This document shows positions 56,567-64,000 of a DNA stretch of 64,000 nucleotides, piece by piece. The position numbers and the translations under genes were made by a program. The stretch's first letter is position 1. Every line of letters begins with the position of its first letter. The stretch is taken from contig BPKI01000001.1 of NCBI GenBank assembly GCA_026005055.1, positions 1,858,566 through 1,922,565 on the forward strand, written 5' to 3'. Source of the DNA: Lysobacterales bacterium (GTDB taxonomy: Bacteria; Pseudomonadota; Gammaproteobacteria; Xanthomonadales; BPKI01). The notes beneath the pieces were generated by a model. It made no database searches, was not told where the DNA came from, and was given only the letters and a program-made list of their open reading frames with translations.

Positions 56567-57829
56567 ATGCTTCTGATCCATCGCGCCCGCAACCGCCGCG
56601 GAGGAGGCCGCGTCGGACTTGCCGTCGCCGGCGGCGGCCCACTTGGCGGAACTTACGAGCTGGGCGCGCTTCGCGCGCTCGAGGAGGCGATCGAGGGCCT
56701 CGACCTCACCCGCCTGGACGTGTACGTCGGCGTCAGTTCCGGCGCCTTCATCGCAGCGGGCCTCGCCAACGGGATCAGCATCGAGCAGATGATCCGCATC
56801 TACATCCTCGGCGATCCGGACGAACCGCGCTTCCGGCCCGAAACCTTCCTGCGGCCCGCATTCCGCGAGTTTCTCCGGCGCTCGAGTCGCGTGCCTCGGA
56901 TCTTCGCCGACTGGCTTCGCGAGCTGCTCCGTCACCCCGGCGGCGACGGATTCGGAGAGATCTTCGGCAGTCTCGGCACGCTCGTGCCCACGGGCTTGTT
57001 TGACAACGAGGCGATCGGCGCCTTCCTGTCGGAGCTCTTTTCGCGCCCCGGCCGCACCGACGATTTCCGCCGCCTACGGCGCCTGCTCTACATCGTCGCC
57101 GTGGAGCTCGACACCGGTGAGATCGTGCGCTTCGGCGCGCCTGGGCACGACCACGTGCCCATCTCCCGCGCCGTGCAGGCCAGCGCCGCCCTGCCCGGAC
57201 TCTATCCCCCGGTCGAGATCGACGGACGCTACTTCGTGGATGGTGCGCTGCGCCGCACGCTCCACGCCTCGGTGGCGATGGATGAGGGCATCGACCTCCT
57301 GATCGGCCTGAACCCCTTGGTGCCTTTCGATGCGCGCCTCGCCCGTGGGTCGCACCGACCGGCCGGCACGACCTTGCTCGAAGGTGGATTGCCCGCCGTC
57401 CTTTCCCAAACCTTCCGCACCCTGCTGCAATCCCGGATGCAGGTGGGCCTCGCCAAGTACGATCAGGCCTATCCACGCACCGACCGCATCATCTGCGAGG
57501 CGGATCCCGACGACGCGGAACTGTTCTTCACCAACGTCTTCAGTTACGCGAGCCGCCGCCGCATGTGCGAACACGCCTACCGGCGGACGCTCGCCGACCT
57601 CGGGCAGCGACGCGCCGAACTCGCGGAATTGCTTGACCGGCATGGGCTGCGCCTGCGTCCGGAGATCATCGAGGATCGCGAGCGCAGCCTCTTTGACGGG
57701 ATCCGCCCACGACGGCCGGCCTCGATCCCGGCCATCGCCGACCTGCGCAACGCGCTCGATGCGCTCGACCGGCATCTCGCTGCCCGACGGGCGCGCCGCC
57801 GCGAATCGCGCTCTCCTGCAACTTCCTGA
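56567..57829 (+). CDS. Patatin-like phospholipase
   Basis: 420 residues. The anion hole is GGGPLGGTYELGAL (22-35), the nucleophile Ser57 in GVSSG, and the Asp225 of the dyad in DGALRR. Patatins are acyl hydrolases acting on lipids; some have been linked to PHA granules, which would fit the nearby PHA genes, but that is inference. ATG 56567 has GGAG five to eight bases upstream; a TTG in frame 18 bases earlier is not needed. TAATAT at 56534-56539 could be its -10. Confidence 0.9.
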   Translation: MLLIHRARNRRGGGRVGLAVAGGGPLGGTYELGALRALEEAIEGLDLTRLDVYVGVSSGAFIAAGLANGISIEQMIRIYILGDPDEPRFRPETFLRPAFREFLRRSSRVPRIFADWLRELLRHPGGDGFGEIFGSLGTLVPTGLFDNEAIGAFLSELFSRPGRTDDFRRLRRLLYIVAVELDTGEIVRFGAPGHDHVPISRAVQASAALPGLYPPVEIDGRYFVDGALRRTLHASVAMDEGIDLLIGLNPLVPFDARLARGSHRPAGTTLLEGGLPAVLSQTFRTLLQSRMQVGLAKYDQAYPRTDRIICEADPDDAELFFTNVFSYASRRRMCEHAYRRTLADLGQRRAELAELLDRHGLRLRPEIIEDRERSLFDGIRPRRPASIPAIADLRNALDALDRHLAARRARRRESRSPATS

Positions 57830-58005
57830 GGCCGCTTCCTGCGCGAATCCGAAGCAACGCCCGAAGGTCCGATCGGCATCGCGCGATCCCTCGCCCGACG
57901 CAGCCCCGAAGCTCGACCCCGGGACCGCAGCGCGCATCTCCTCCGAAAGAGCAAATGCGCGGTGCTCTCGCGCTTTTCGCCTCCTTCCGGTGCGGCTAGT
58001 GCGAA

Positions 58006-58030
58006 CACTCTAAGGCGGATCGCTAGAGTG
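58006..58030. promoter_or_regulatory. Palindrome upstream of the phasin gene, possible TetR-type operator
   Basis: Seven-base arms CACTCTA and TAGAGTG are separated by 11 bases, 56 bases before the phasin start. A further TAGTG/CACT pair overlaps its left arm. PhaD-type regulators bind palindromes before phasin genes, and a PhaD-like gene lies at 32883. The remaining 57830-58005 shows nothing I can name. Confidence 0.4.
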
Positions 58031-58086
58031 GTCTTCCAGGGACGCCCACGAAGCGGCGTCGCCACTGCGATCAAGAGGAACCGACG

Positions 58087-58569
58087 ATGAGCAAGCTGAA
58101 GGCCAAAGTGGCCAAGAACGAATCCGGCAAGGGCGGACTGCTCGAGTCCGCACAGCAGATCTGGCTCGCGGGGCTCGGCGCCTTCGCCAAGGCCCAGCAG
58201 GAAGGTACCCGTCTCTTTGAGGCGCTGGTCCGCGAGGGCATGGCGCTCGAGCAGCGCACCCGCGAGCTCGCAAGCGGCAAGGCCGATGAAATCCGCGAAG
58301 CGGTGCAGGGCAAGGTGCAGCAGGTGCGCGAGCGCGCCGCCGACACCTGGGACCGGCTCGAGAAGGTCTTCGAGGAACGCGTCCAGAAGGCCCTCGCCCG
58401 TCTCGGCGTCCCCAATCGCGAGGAGCTCAAGGAGCTCATGGAGCGGGTGGAGGCGCTCAACGCCGCCATCCGTGAGCTCAGCGGCGAACCCGCCCCGCGC
58501 CGCAGCACGCGCAAGGCGCCGGCGAAGCGCAGCCGCGCCAAGGGGGCCGAGGCTTCGACGAGCGCCTGA
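58087..58569 (+). CDS. Phasin (PHA granule-associated protein)
   Basis: 160 residues. IWLAGLGAFAKAQQEGTRLFEALVREG (27-53) is the phasin core helix. A long coiled coil follows (VEALNAAIRELSG). The tail PRRSTRKAPAKRSRAKGAEA is Lys/Arg/Ala-rich like the DNA-binding C-terminus of PhaF. It would coat PHA granules and could tie them to the nucleoid. AAGAGG precedes the ATG. Paralogue at 32466. Confidence 0.88.
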   Translation: MSKLKAKVAKNESGKGGLLESAQQIWLAGLGAFAKAQQEGTRLFEALVREGMALEQRTRELASGKADEIREAVQGKVQQVRERAADTWDRLEKVFEERVQKALARLGVPNREELKELMERVEALNAAIRELSGEPAPRRSTRKAPAKRSRAKGAEASTSA

Positions 58570-58595
58570 GCTCGCGCCGCACTCCGTTTCCCTTC

Positions 58596-58668
58596 AAGCC
58601 CGCCAGCCATCCCCTCCCGCCGCGAGTCCCCTCCCCTCCCGGCCCGGCTGGCGGGCTTCTTCTTACTC
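58596..58668 (+). terminator. Terminator of the phasin gene
   Basis: A perfect 13-base GC-rich stem (58596-58608 with 58646-58658) with a 37-base Pro-like C-rich loop, followed by TCTTCTTACT. The stem overlaps nothing coding but ends five bases before the convergent gene's stop. Confidence 0.65.
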
Positions 58669-60603
58669 GAAGCCGTCGCGGAAGACGCGCGTGATGCTCG
58701 CCGGCCCGGCGATCATACCGGAGAGCTGGGTGCCGCTGTCGGGCTCGATGAGCGTCAGGGGATAGAGCGCGCTCTCCTCCAGCGGCTGATCGGTGAGGAA
58801 ACCAAAGCGGTAAAGGGTGCCCCACAAGAGATCGGTTCCCGGGGATCCGGAAAACACCAAGGCGCCGCCGTCGCGCATCGCCGTCCAGTCATTCGCCGGC
58901 TGGGTGTCGAGATCGGCAAAGGCATCGGGCGGAATCCACACCGCCAACCCCGCATCGAGTCCGAGCCTGAACTCGCGCAGCCCGCGCTGCGCGAGCACGC
59001 GCAAGTTCGGGGGCGTACCGCTGGTCTGGCTTACCGCGAAGTCGAGGTTCTGCACGGCATAATCGAAACGGTAACAGGGTGGGCTCAGCCCGGATGCAGG
59101 CGGACAAGCGGCGAGCGGCTGGACGCGCACCGCCACTTTCACCCGCCCGTGCGGGCTCGTGATCTCGCGGTTGCGATGGGGATAAAGGTTCGGATCCACC
59201 CAGCGGTCGATCACCGGCCCGCGCGTCATCGGCCCGCTCACCGTCGGGCTCCAAGCATAGCCGTCGAACTCGATCGTCACCGGCACGTGACCCATCGTGT
59301 TGTAGATGTCCTGATCGTCCTGGATCACGTACCAACCCTCGGCGAAGAACTGCGCGCCGGCAGCCGAAAGCTGCGACTCGCGCACGATCAGCCGATGGTC
59401 GTAAGGACCGTTGGGGTTGGGATGGGTCTGGCTGCCGGTGCAGCCGGGATCGAAGATCGAGCCGCAACGGCCCCATTGGCCGGTGAAGGGGATGAGCTCA
59501 CGCCGGGGGCCGAGCTCGGGACCGTAGTCGTTGCTCGACTGCGAGTAGATGTCGTAGCAGGCGCGGCCGAGGATGTTGCCGCCGCCCGCCCCGCAAGCGC
59601 CCGGGGCGCAGTACCAATTGATGGTGTAGAAGGCGTGCTTGAGCCCCGACGCCCCGATCTGCTCGAGCCGCCCATCGAGGATCCGATAGAGGTTCCACAC
59701 GAGGTAGGGGTGCTGATCGTTGCCCGGGTAGGGGTAGGGATGAGGACTGGTCTGGAACTTCCTGTACCACGGCACGTCGGCGGTGTGCGGGGTGTCGCCG
59801 TTGCGAAGTGCCGCCCCCGGCGCGAAGACGACTACACCGTCATCGCCGCCCGGGCCGTCGCAAGGGCCCGAGGCCGCGGAATGGCGGCAGCGCATCACGT
59901 GCCAACTGAGGCTTTCGATGAGCACGTCCGTGCGATAGGTCCCGCCGCTCGGATGCGGCATGCCGTGAAAATTGGGGGAGGCACACTTGGCGATCAGGGG
60001 TTCTTCCCCCGGCCCCTGCACGATCGGCATGCGAAGTCGGAGTTCGCCCACGGTCTTGCCCGAAAGCGCTGCGACGCCCAAGCGCTCGGCCAGCCGCGGC
60101 TCCACGATCAGATCGGCCGTGTGGATCATAAGCCGCCGCCGCGCCTCCTCGATGCCGATCATCGGATGGGTGACACGGAGCACGCCCTCGCCCGCCTCGT
60201 CCACCAGTTGAAGATCCGCTGTCGAGCCATCTTTCGGCCGCAGTTGCAGCGACGAGAGGCGGATCCGGCCCGCGGGACCCTCGAACACCAGCCATCCTCG
60301 GGCCTCCAGAGCGCCGCCTGAGAGGCGCTGAAGCCCTTCCCGACTGACCCCCAGCTCGAGCGCCGTCGAGGAAAGGATGGGAAACAGCGCGAAGGAGGGC
60401 TCGCCGCTGTCCACCGGCGTCTTGGGAAGGCGGAGCCGAACACCGTAGAGGCCAAGCACATCGTGGTTGAAACGAAGCCTCAGCTCCCCGCCTCGCGCCG
60501 CCCAAGAGACCGGAGCAGTGACGGTGTCGGCCTCCGTCCCTCTCGAGGGCTCGCCCCAAAGAAGAACGCCGACCGCGAGCAAGAGCAACCACGATGGGCG
60601 CAT
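58663..60603 (-). CDS. Large secreted protein of unknown family with VFRDGFE tail
   Basis: 646 residues. Signal peptide (1-22, ending SRGTEA). I recognise no enzyme family. Seen: an N-terminal ~150-residue beta-rich part, then Cys-rich stretches (HVMRCRHSAASGPCDGPGGDD, NWYCAPGACGAGG, GRCGSIFDPGCTGSQ, LAACPPASGLSPPCYRF), probably disulfide-bonded, with aromatic/Gly-rich segments near 280-330. The last residues ITRVFRDGFE match the tails of the subtilase and the delta-60 protein. Convergent with the phasin. Confidence 0.75.
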   Translation of the reverse strand: MRPSWLLLLAVGVLLWGEPSRGTEADTVTAPVSWAARGGELRLRFNHDVLGLYGVRLRLPKTPVDSGEPSFALFPILSSTALELGVSREGLQRLSGGALEARGWLVFEGPAGRIRLSSLQLRPKDGSTADLQLVDEAGEGVLRVTHPMIGIEEARRRLMIHTADLIVEPRLAERLGVAALSGKTVGELRLRMPIVQGPGEEPLIAKCASPNFHGMPHPSGGTYRTDVLIESLSWHVMRCRHSAASGPCDGPGGDDGVVVFAPGAALRNGDTPHTADVPWYRKFQTSPHPYPYPGNDQHPYLVWNLYRILDGRLEQIGASGLKHAFYTINWYCAPGACGAGGGNILGRACYDIYSQSSNDYGPELGPRRELIPFTGQWGRCGSIFDPGCTGSQTHPNPNGPYDHRLIVRESQLSAAGAQFFAEGWYVIQDDQDIYNTMGHVPVTIEFDGYAWSPTVSGPMTRGPVIDRWVDPNLYPHRNREITSPHGRVKVAVRVQPLAACPPASGLSPPCYRFDYAVQNLDFAVSQTSGTPPNLRVLAQRGLREFRLGLDAGLAVWIPPDAFADLDTQPANDWTAMRDGGALVFSGSPGTDLLWGTLYRFGFLTDQPLEESALYPLTLIEPDSGTQLSGMIAGPASITRVFRDGFE

Positions 60604-60715
60604 CGAATTCGACCCCGAGCGACTTCAAGACACGCTAAACCTCCGGCGACTCGGCCGCAATGCTTCGCGACGACCCTCGCCGGCGATGCGGAACCTTTCG
60701 TCGGATGATCCGGAT

Positions 60716-60744
60716 TTGCCCGAATCCTGCTGCACCGCGATAAT
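60716..60744 (+). promoter_or_regulatory. Sigma-70-like promoter of the thiolase gene
   Basis: TTGCCC (four of six -35 matches) and GATAAT (five of six -10 matches) spaced by exactly 17 bases. A start near 60751 gives a 25-base leader that contains the GGGGAG ribosome site. The region 60604-60715 shows nothing else. Confidence 0.6.
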
Positions 60745-60775
60745 CTCAGGATTCATCACTTGGGGAGACCGGATC

Positions 60776-61951
60776 ATGTCGGACATCGTCATCCTTGGCG
60801 CCAAGCGCACCGCGATCGGGGCCATGCTCGGCCAGTTCACCGGCGTTTCGGCCACGGAGCTTGGTAGCACCGCGATCAAGGCCGCTCTCTCCGATGCCGG
60901 GGTGGCCGCCGAGCAGGTCCAGGAAGTGATCATGGGCTGCGTGCTGCCGGCCGGCCTCGGTCAGGCGCCTGCGCGCCAAGCGGCGCTCGGTGCCGGCATC
61001 CCGCCGGCTTCGGGCTGCACCACGATCAACAAGGTCTGCGGCTCCGGGATGAAGGCGATCATGTTCGCCCACGACCTGATCCGCGCCGGCTCGGCGGAGC
61101 TCGTGGTCGCAGGCGGCATGGAGAACATGACCAACGCCCCGCACATCCTGCCCGGCGCGCGCGGCGGCTTCCGGCTCGGCGATGCCACGCTCCTCGATCA
61201 CATGATGTTCGACGGTCTGCAGAACGCCTACGACCGCCAGGCGATGGGGGTCTTCGCCGAAAGCTGCGTGGCCAAATACGGCATGACTCGCGAGGAGCAG
61301 GATGCCTTTGCTGCCGAGTCGGTGCGCCGTGCCCTCGAGGCGCAGAAGAACGGCGCCTTCGCCCGCGAGATCGCGCCCGTGCTGGTCAAGGGGCGGAAGG
61401 GCGAGACCCTTGTCGAGCTCGATGAGGAGCCCGGCCGCATGGATGTCAGCAAAATCCCCTCCCTGAAGCCGGCTTTCAAGAAAGACGGCACCGTCACCGC
61501 AGCCACCTCATCGAAGATTTCCGATGGCGCCGCCGCCGTGGTCGTGGCCTCGGCCGAGTACGCCGCGCGCCACGGCCTCAAGCCGAAAGCGCGCATCCTC
61601 GCCCACGCCACCCAGTCGCAGGAACCCGAGTGGTTCACGATCGCGCCGGTCGGCGCCATCCGCCGCTTGCTCGACAAGCTCGGCTGGAGCGTGGCCGATG
61701 TGGACCTGTTCGAGATCAACGAGGCCTTCGCCTGCGTGGCGATGGCGCCGATGAAGGAGCTTTCCATCCCGCACGAGAAGCTCAACGTCTTGGGCGGCGC
61801 CTGCGCGCTCGGCCATCCGATCGGCGCCACCGGCGCTCGCATCGTGGTGACCTTGCTCAATGCGCTCGCGCTTCGCGGCGGCAAGCGCGGCGTGGCGGCG
61901 CTGTGCATCGGCGGAGGCGAAGCGACCGCGCTCGCAGTCGAGTTGCTCTGA
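60776..61951 (+). CDS. Acetyl-CoA C-acetyltransferase (thiolase)
   Basis: 391 residues. Nucleophile Cys88 in [13 protein letters not shown]; later [13 protein letters not shown] with the catalytic His region, and [17 protein letters not shown] with the second Cys and His. Condenses or cleaves acetoacetyl-CoA. It could serve ketone or leucine breakdown with the next gene, or supply acetoacetyl-CoA for PHA as PhaA; the sequence does not settle it. GGGGAG lies eight bases before the ATG. Confidence 0.93.
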   Translation: MSDIVILGAKRTAIGAMLGQFTGVSATELGSTAIKAALSDAGVAAEQVQEVIMGCVLPAGLGQAPARQAALGAGIPPASGCTTINKVCGSGMKAIMFAHDLIRAGSAELVVAGGMENMTNAPHILPGARGGFRLGDATLLDHMMFDGLQNAYDRQAMGVFAESCVAKYGMTREEQDAFAAESVRRALEAQKNGAFAREIAPVLVKGRKGETLVELDEEPGRMDVSKIPSLKPAFKKDGTVTAATSSKISDGAAAVVVASAEYAARHGLKPKARILAHATQSQEPEWFTIAPVGAIRRLLDKLGWSVADVDLFEINEAFACVAMAPMKELSIPHEKLNVLGGACALGHPIGATGARIVVTLLNALALRGGKRGVAALCIGGGEATALAVELL

Positions 61952-61967
61952 GCCGCTGGCCATTGCC

Positions 61968-63575
61968 ATGAGCCGCATTCGCTCGCGCATCGACACGCGC
62001 AGCGAGGAATTCCGCCGCTACGAGGCGCACAACCGAGCGTTGGTCGAGGACCTCAAGCGCTTGCAGGCCGAAGCCGCCCTCGGCGGCGGCGAGGAAGCGC
62101 GCCGCAAGCACGAAGCCCGCGGCAAACTGCTGCCGCGCGAGCGCATCCGGGCGCTGCTCGATCCAGGATCGCCTTTCCTCGAGCTCTCGCCGCTCGCGGC
62201 CTACGGCATGTACGAGGGCCAAGCGCCGGCGGCCGGCATCATCACCGGCATCGGCCGGGTGCATGGCCGCGAGGTGATGGTGGTGGCCAACGATGCCACG
62301 GTGAAGGGCGGCACCTATTTCCCGATCACGGTCAAGAAGCACCTGCGCGCCCAGGAGATCGCCCTCGAGAATCATTTGCCCTGCGTGTACCTCGTGGATT
62401 CCGGCGGCGCCTTCCTGCCGCTTCAGGACGAGGTCTTTCCGGACCGGGACCACTTCGGCCGCATCTTTTACAACCAGGCGCGGATGTCGGCGCGCGGCAT
62501 CCCCCAGATCGCGGTGGTGATGGGTTCCTGCACCGCCGGCGGCGCTTACGTGCCGGCGATGAGCGACGAGACGATCATCGTGCGCAACCAGGGCACGATC
62601 TTTCTCGGCGGTCCGCCGCTCGTCAAAGCAGCCACCGGCGAGGTCGTGGACGCCGAGTCCCTCGGCGGCGCCGAAGTGCACACGACCATCTCCGGCGTCG
62701 CCGACCATCTCGCCGAAAACGACCAGCACGCGCTCGAAATCGCGCGCGCCATCATCGCCCACCTCGGCCCGCGCGACCGCCAGAGCGTTCCGCTCGCAAG
62801 CCCGCGCGAGCCCGCCTATCCGCCTGAGGAGCTTTACGGGATCATCCCGCCCGACACCCGCATTCCTTACGACGTGCGCGAGGTCATCGCGCGACTGGTG
62901 GACGGCTCGGAGCTTTTCGAGTTCAAGGCCCGCTACGGAAAGACGCTGGTCTGCGGCTTCGCCCACATCCACGGCATCCCGGTCGGCATCCTCGCCAACA
63001 ACGGCATCTTGTTTTCGGAATCGGCGCTCAAGGGCGCGCATTTCATCCAGCTCTGCAACCAGCGCGGCATCCCTTTGCTCTTCCTCCAGAACATCACCGG
63101 CTTCATGGTCGGCAAGAAGTACGAGAATGCCGGCATCGCCAAAGACGGGGCGAAGATGGTCACCGCCGTCGCTTGCTCGCACGTGCCCAAGTTCACGGTG
63201 ATCATCGGCGGCAGCTTCGGTGCCGGCAACTACGCCATGTGCGGCCGCGCCTATCAGCCGCGTTTCCTCTGGACCTGGCCCAATGCCCGCATCAGCGTCA
63301 TGGGCGGGGAGCAAGCCGCGAGCGTTCTCGCCACCGTGCGCCGCGACGCTCTCGAGGCCCAAGGCAAATCCTGGAGCGCCGAGGAAGAGGAGAACTTCAA
63401 GCGTCCGATCCGCGAGCAATACGAGCGCCAAGGGCATCCGCTCTATGCCACCGCCAGGCTCTGGGACGATGGCATTCTCGATCCCGCCGACACCCGCCGC
63501 GCCCTCGCGCTCGCCCTTTGGGCGAGCCTGAACGCGCCCTTCGCGAAGGAGCCTTACGGCGTCTTCCGCATGTGA
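61968..63575 (+). CDS. mccB: Methylcrotonyl-CoA carboxylase carboxyltransferase subunit
   Basis: 535 residues, the length of MCC beta. Carboxyltransferase domains: [35 protein letters not shown] near 131 and the acyl-CoA loop [15 protein letters not shown] near 183 are characteristic of MCC rather than propionyl-CoA carboxylase. C-terminal half has [20 protein letters not shown] and [20 protein letters not shown]. Carboxylates 3-methylcrotonyl-CoA in leucine catabolism with a biotin subunit not in this window. 16 bases after the thiolase stop, so co-transcribed. Confidence 0.94.
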   Translation: MSRIRSRIDTRSEEFRRYEAHNRALVEDLKRLQAEAALGGGEEARRKHEARGKLLPRERIRALLDPGSPFLELSPLAAYGMYEGQAPAAGIITGIGRVHGREVMVVANDATVKGGTYFPITVKKHLRAQEIALENHLPCVYLVDSGGAFLPLQDEVFPDRDHFGRIFYNQARMSARGIPQIAVVMGSCTAGGAYVPAMSDETIIVRNQGTIFLGGPPLVKAATGEVVDAESLGGAEVHTTISGVADHLAENDQHALEIARAIIAHLGPRDRQSVPLASPREPAYPPEELYGIIPPDTRIPYDVREVIARLVDGSELFEFKARYGKTLVCGFAHIHGIPVGILANNGILFSESALKGAHFIQLCNQRGIPLLFLQNITGFMVGKKYENAGIAKDGAKMVTAVACSHVPKFTVIIGGSFGAGNYAMCGRAYQPRFLWTWPNARISVMGGEQAASVLATVRRDALEAQGKSWSAEEEENFKRPIREQYERQGHPLYATARLWDDGILDPADTRRALALALWASLNAPFAKEPYGVFRM

Positions 63576-63705
63576 GCGCCGCGTGAGGGGCAGGTGATCA
63601 CTCTCGCGCGCTTTCGCTCGCAACCTGAGCGGGCCAGCATCGCCGCAGATAAAGGCGCTTGCGCCATCCGCCCGGAGCGGCGGCGGGAGCGCCGAGGTCA
63701 TGGAC

Positions 63706-64000
63706 TCAGGCCCGCATCAACCGGTTGCGCCCGGCTTCCTTCGCCCGATAGAGCGCCTCATCGGCCTTGGCGCGAAGCGCCCAAGCGTCCAAGGGCCCGC
63801 CCTCGGCGATCGCGAGACCGATGCTCACCGTCACTCGCAGTTCACGCGCTCCCCCTTTGCCGCTGACGCTCAGCCGCTCGCGCCCGATCCGCCGTCGCAG
63901 CGCCTCCAAGGCGGGCTCCGCCCGCGCGGCCGACCGTTTCGTGAAGATCAGGCAGAACTCCTCCCCGCCGTAGCGGTAAGCCGAAGCCCCTGGAATCCGC
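63706..64000 (-). CDS. GGDEF-domain protein, C-terminal part (5' end outside window)
   Basis: About 97 residues in one open frame running to the window edge. The signature is GGEEF in AYRYGGEEFCLIF, an active diguanylate cyclase form. RVTVSIGLAIA and ADEALYRAKEAGRNRL are the typical C-terminal blocks. It would make cyclic di-GMP; N-terminal sensor domains are unseen. Convergent with mccB; the gap 63576-63705 holds only a weak GGCGC-TT-GCGCC hairpin. Confidence 0.92.
   Translation of the reverse strand, partial: RIPGASAYRYGGEEFCLIFTKRSAARAEPALEALRRRIGRERLSVSGKGGARELRVTVSIGLAIAEGGPLDAWALRAKADEALYRAKEAGRNRLMRA

Noticed and set aside
61857-63701. 614-codon minus-strand frame antisense to mccB
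   Set aside because: The mccB frame is fully conserved; the opposite frame resembles no family.

Overview
The window is a GC-rich, densely packed bacterial chromosome segment with about 66 protein genes, no gene-free stretch above 300 bases, and no tRNA, rRNA, CRISPR array, prophage or insertion sequence that I can see. Several features point to a gammaproteobacterium of the Xanthomonadales/Lysobacterales or a close relative. These are the Xanthomonas-type arginine cluster (acetylornithine transcarbamylase, fused acetylglutamate synthase-kinase), fabF-pabB-pabC, pilZ behind holB, and a kynurenine monooxygenase. The lineage is an inference from gene content only.

Layout. 1-6435 (minus): arginine operon argF'-argG-argE'-argB/A-argC-argH, the last cut by the window edge. 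6538-9667: glycine-zipper lipoprotein-like gene, then cysS-sufE-rhomboid. 9568-19775 (minus): one long run, yceD-rpmF-fabH-fabD-fabG-acpP-fabF-pabB-pabC-mltG-tmk-holB-pilZ, from which the usual plsX is missing. 19876-22813: a small membrane-anchored protein, maf and a membrane glycosyltransferase. 22855-26770: moxR-DUF58-transglutaminase. 26751-29620 (minus): dnaX-ybaB-recR-HIT. 29753-32335: two small c-type cytochromes, nfuA, phhB and a TPR-like protein. 32466-33789: phasin-like gene, PhaD-like TetR regulator and acyl-CoA-binding protein. 33922-39832: octaheme cytochrome c, secreted subtilase, delta-60 repeat protein. 39942-44444: fumC, purB-kmo, a cold-shock gene with a long leader. 44647-50597: hydrolase, DUF2189, sua5-S9 peptidase-yceH. 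50594-54717 (minus): serC-serA-pheA-tcdA. 54792-58569: tail-anchored FHA protein, PHA-granule protein, peroxiredoxin, patatin, phasin. 58663-64000: a secreted protein, thiolase-carboxyltransferase genes and the end of a GGDEF protein.

The core of the window is biosynthesis: arginine, fatty acids, folate precursor, serine and phenylalanine. It also has replication and repair accessory genes, Fe-S assembly factors, and a scattered set of polyhydroxyalkanoate-granule genes (two phasins, a PhaD-like regulator, a PHA_gran_rgn protein, a thiolase) without a PHA synthase. Most operons are tightly coupled by four-base stop/start overlaps.

The most interesting signals are: (i) an almost identical C-terminal tail, hydrophobic-F-x-D-G-F-E, on three unrelated exported proteins; (ii) fabH, and probably pabB, starting at CTG; (iii) the absence of plsX from the fab cluster; (iv) extreme rarity of CTAG, with most surviving copies in upstream regions, half of them before PHA-related genes.
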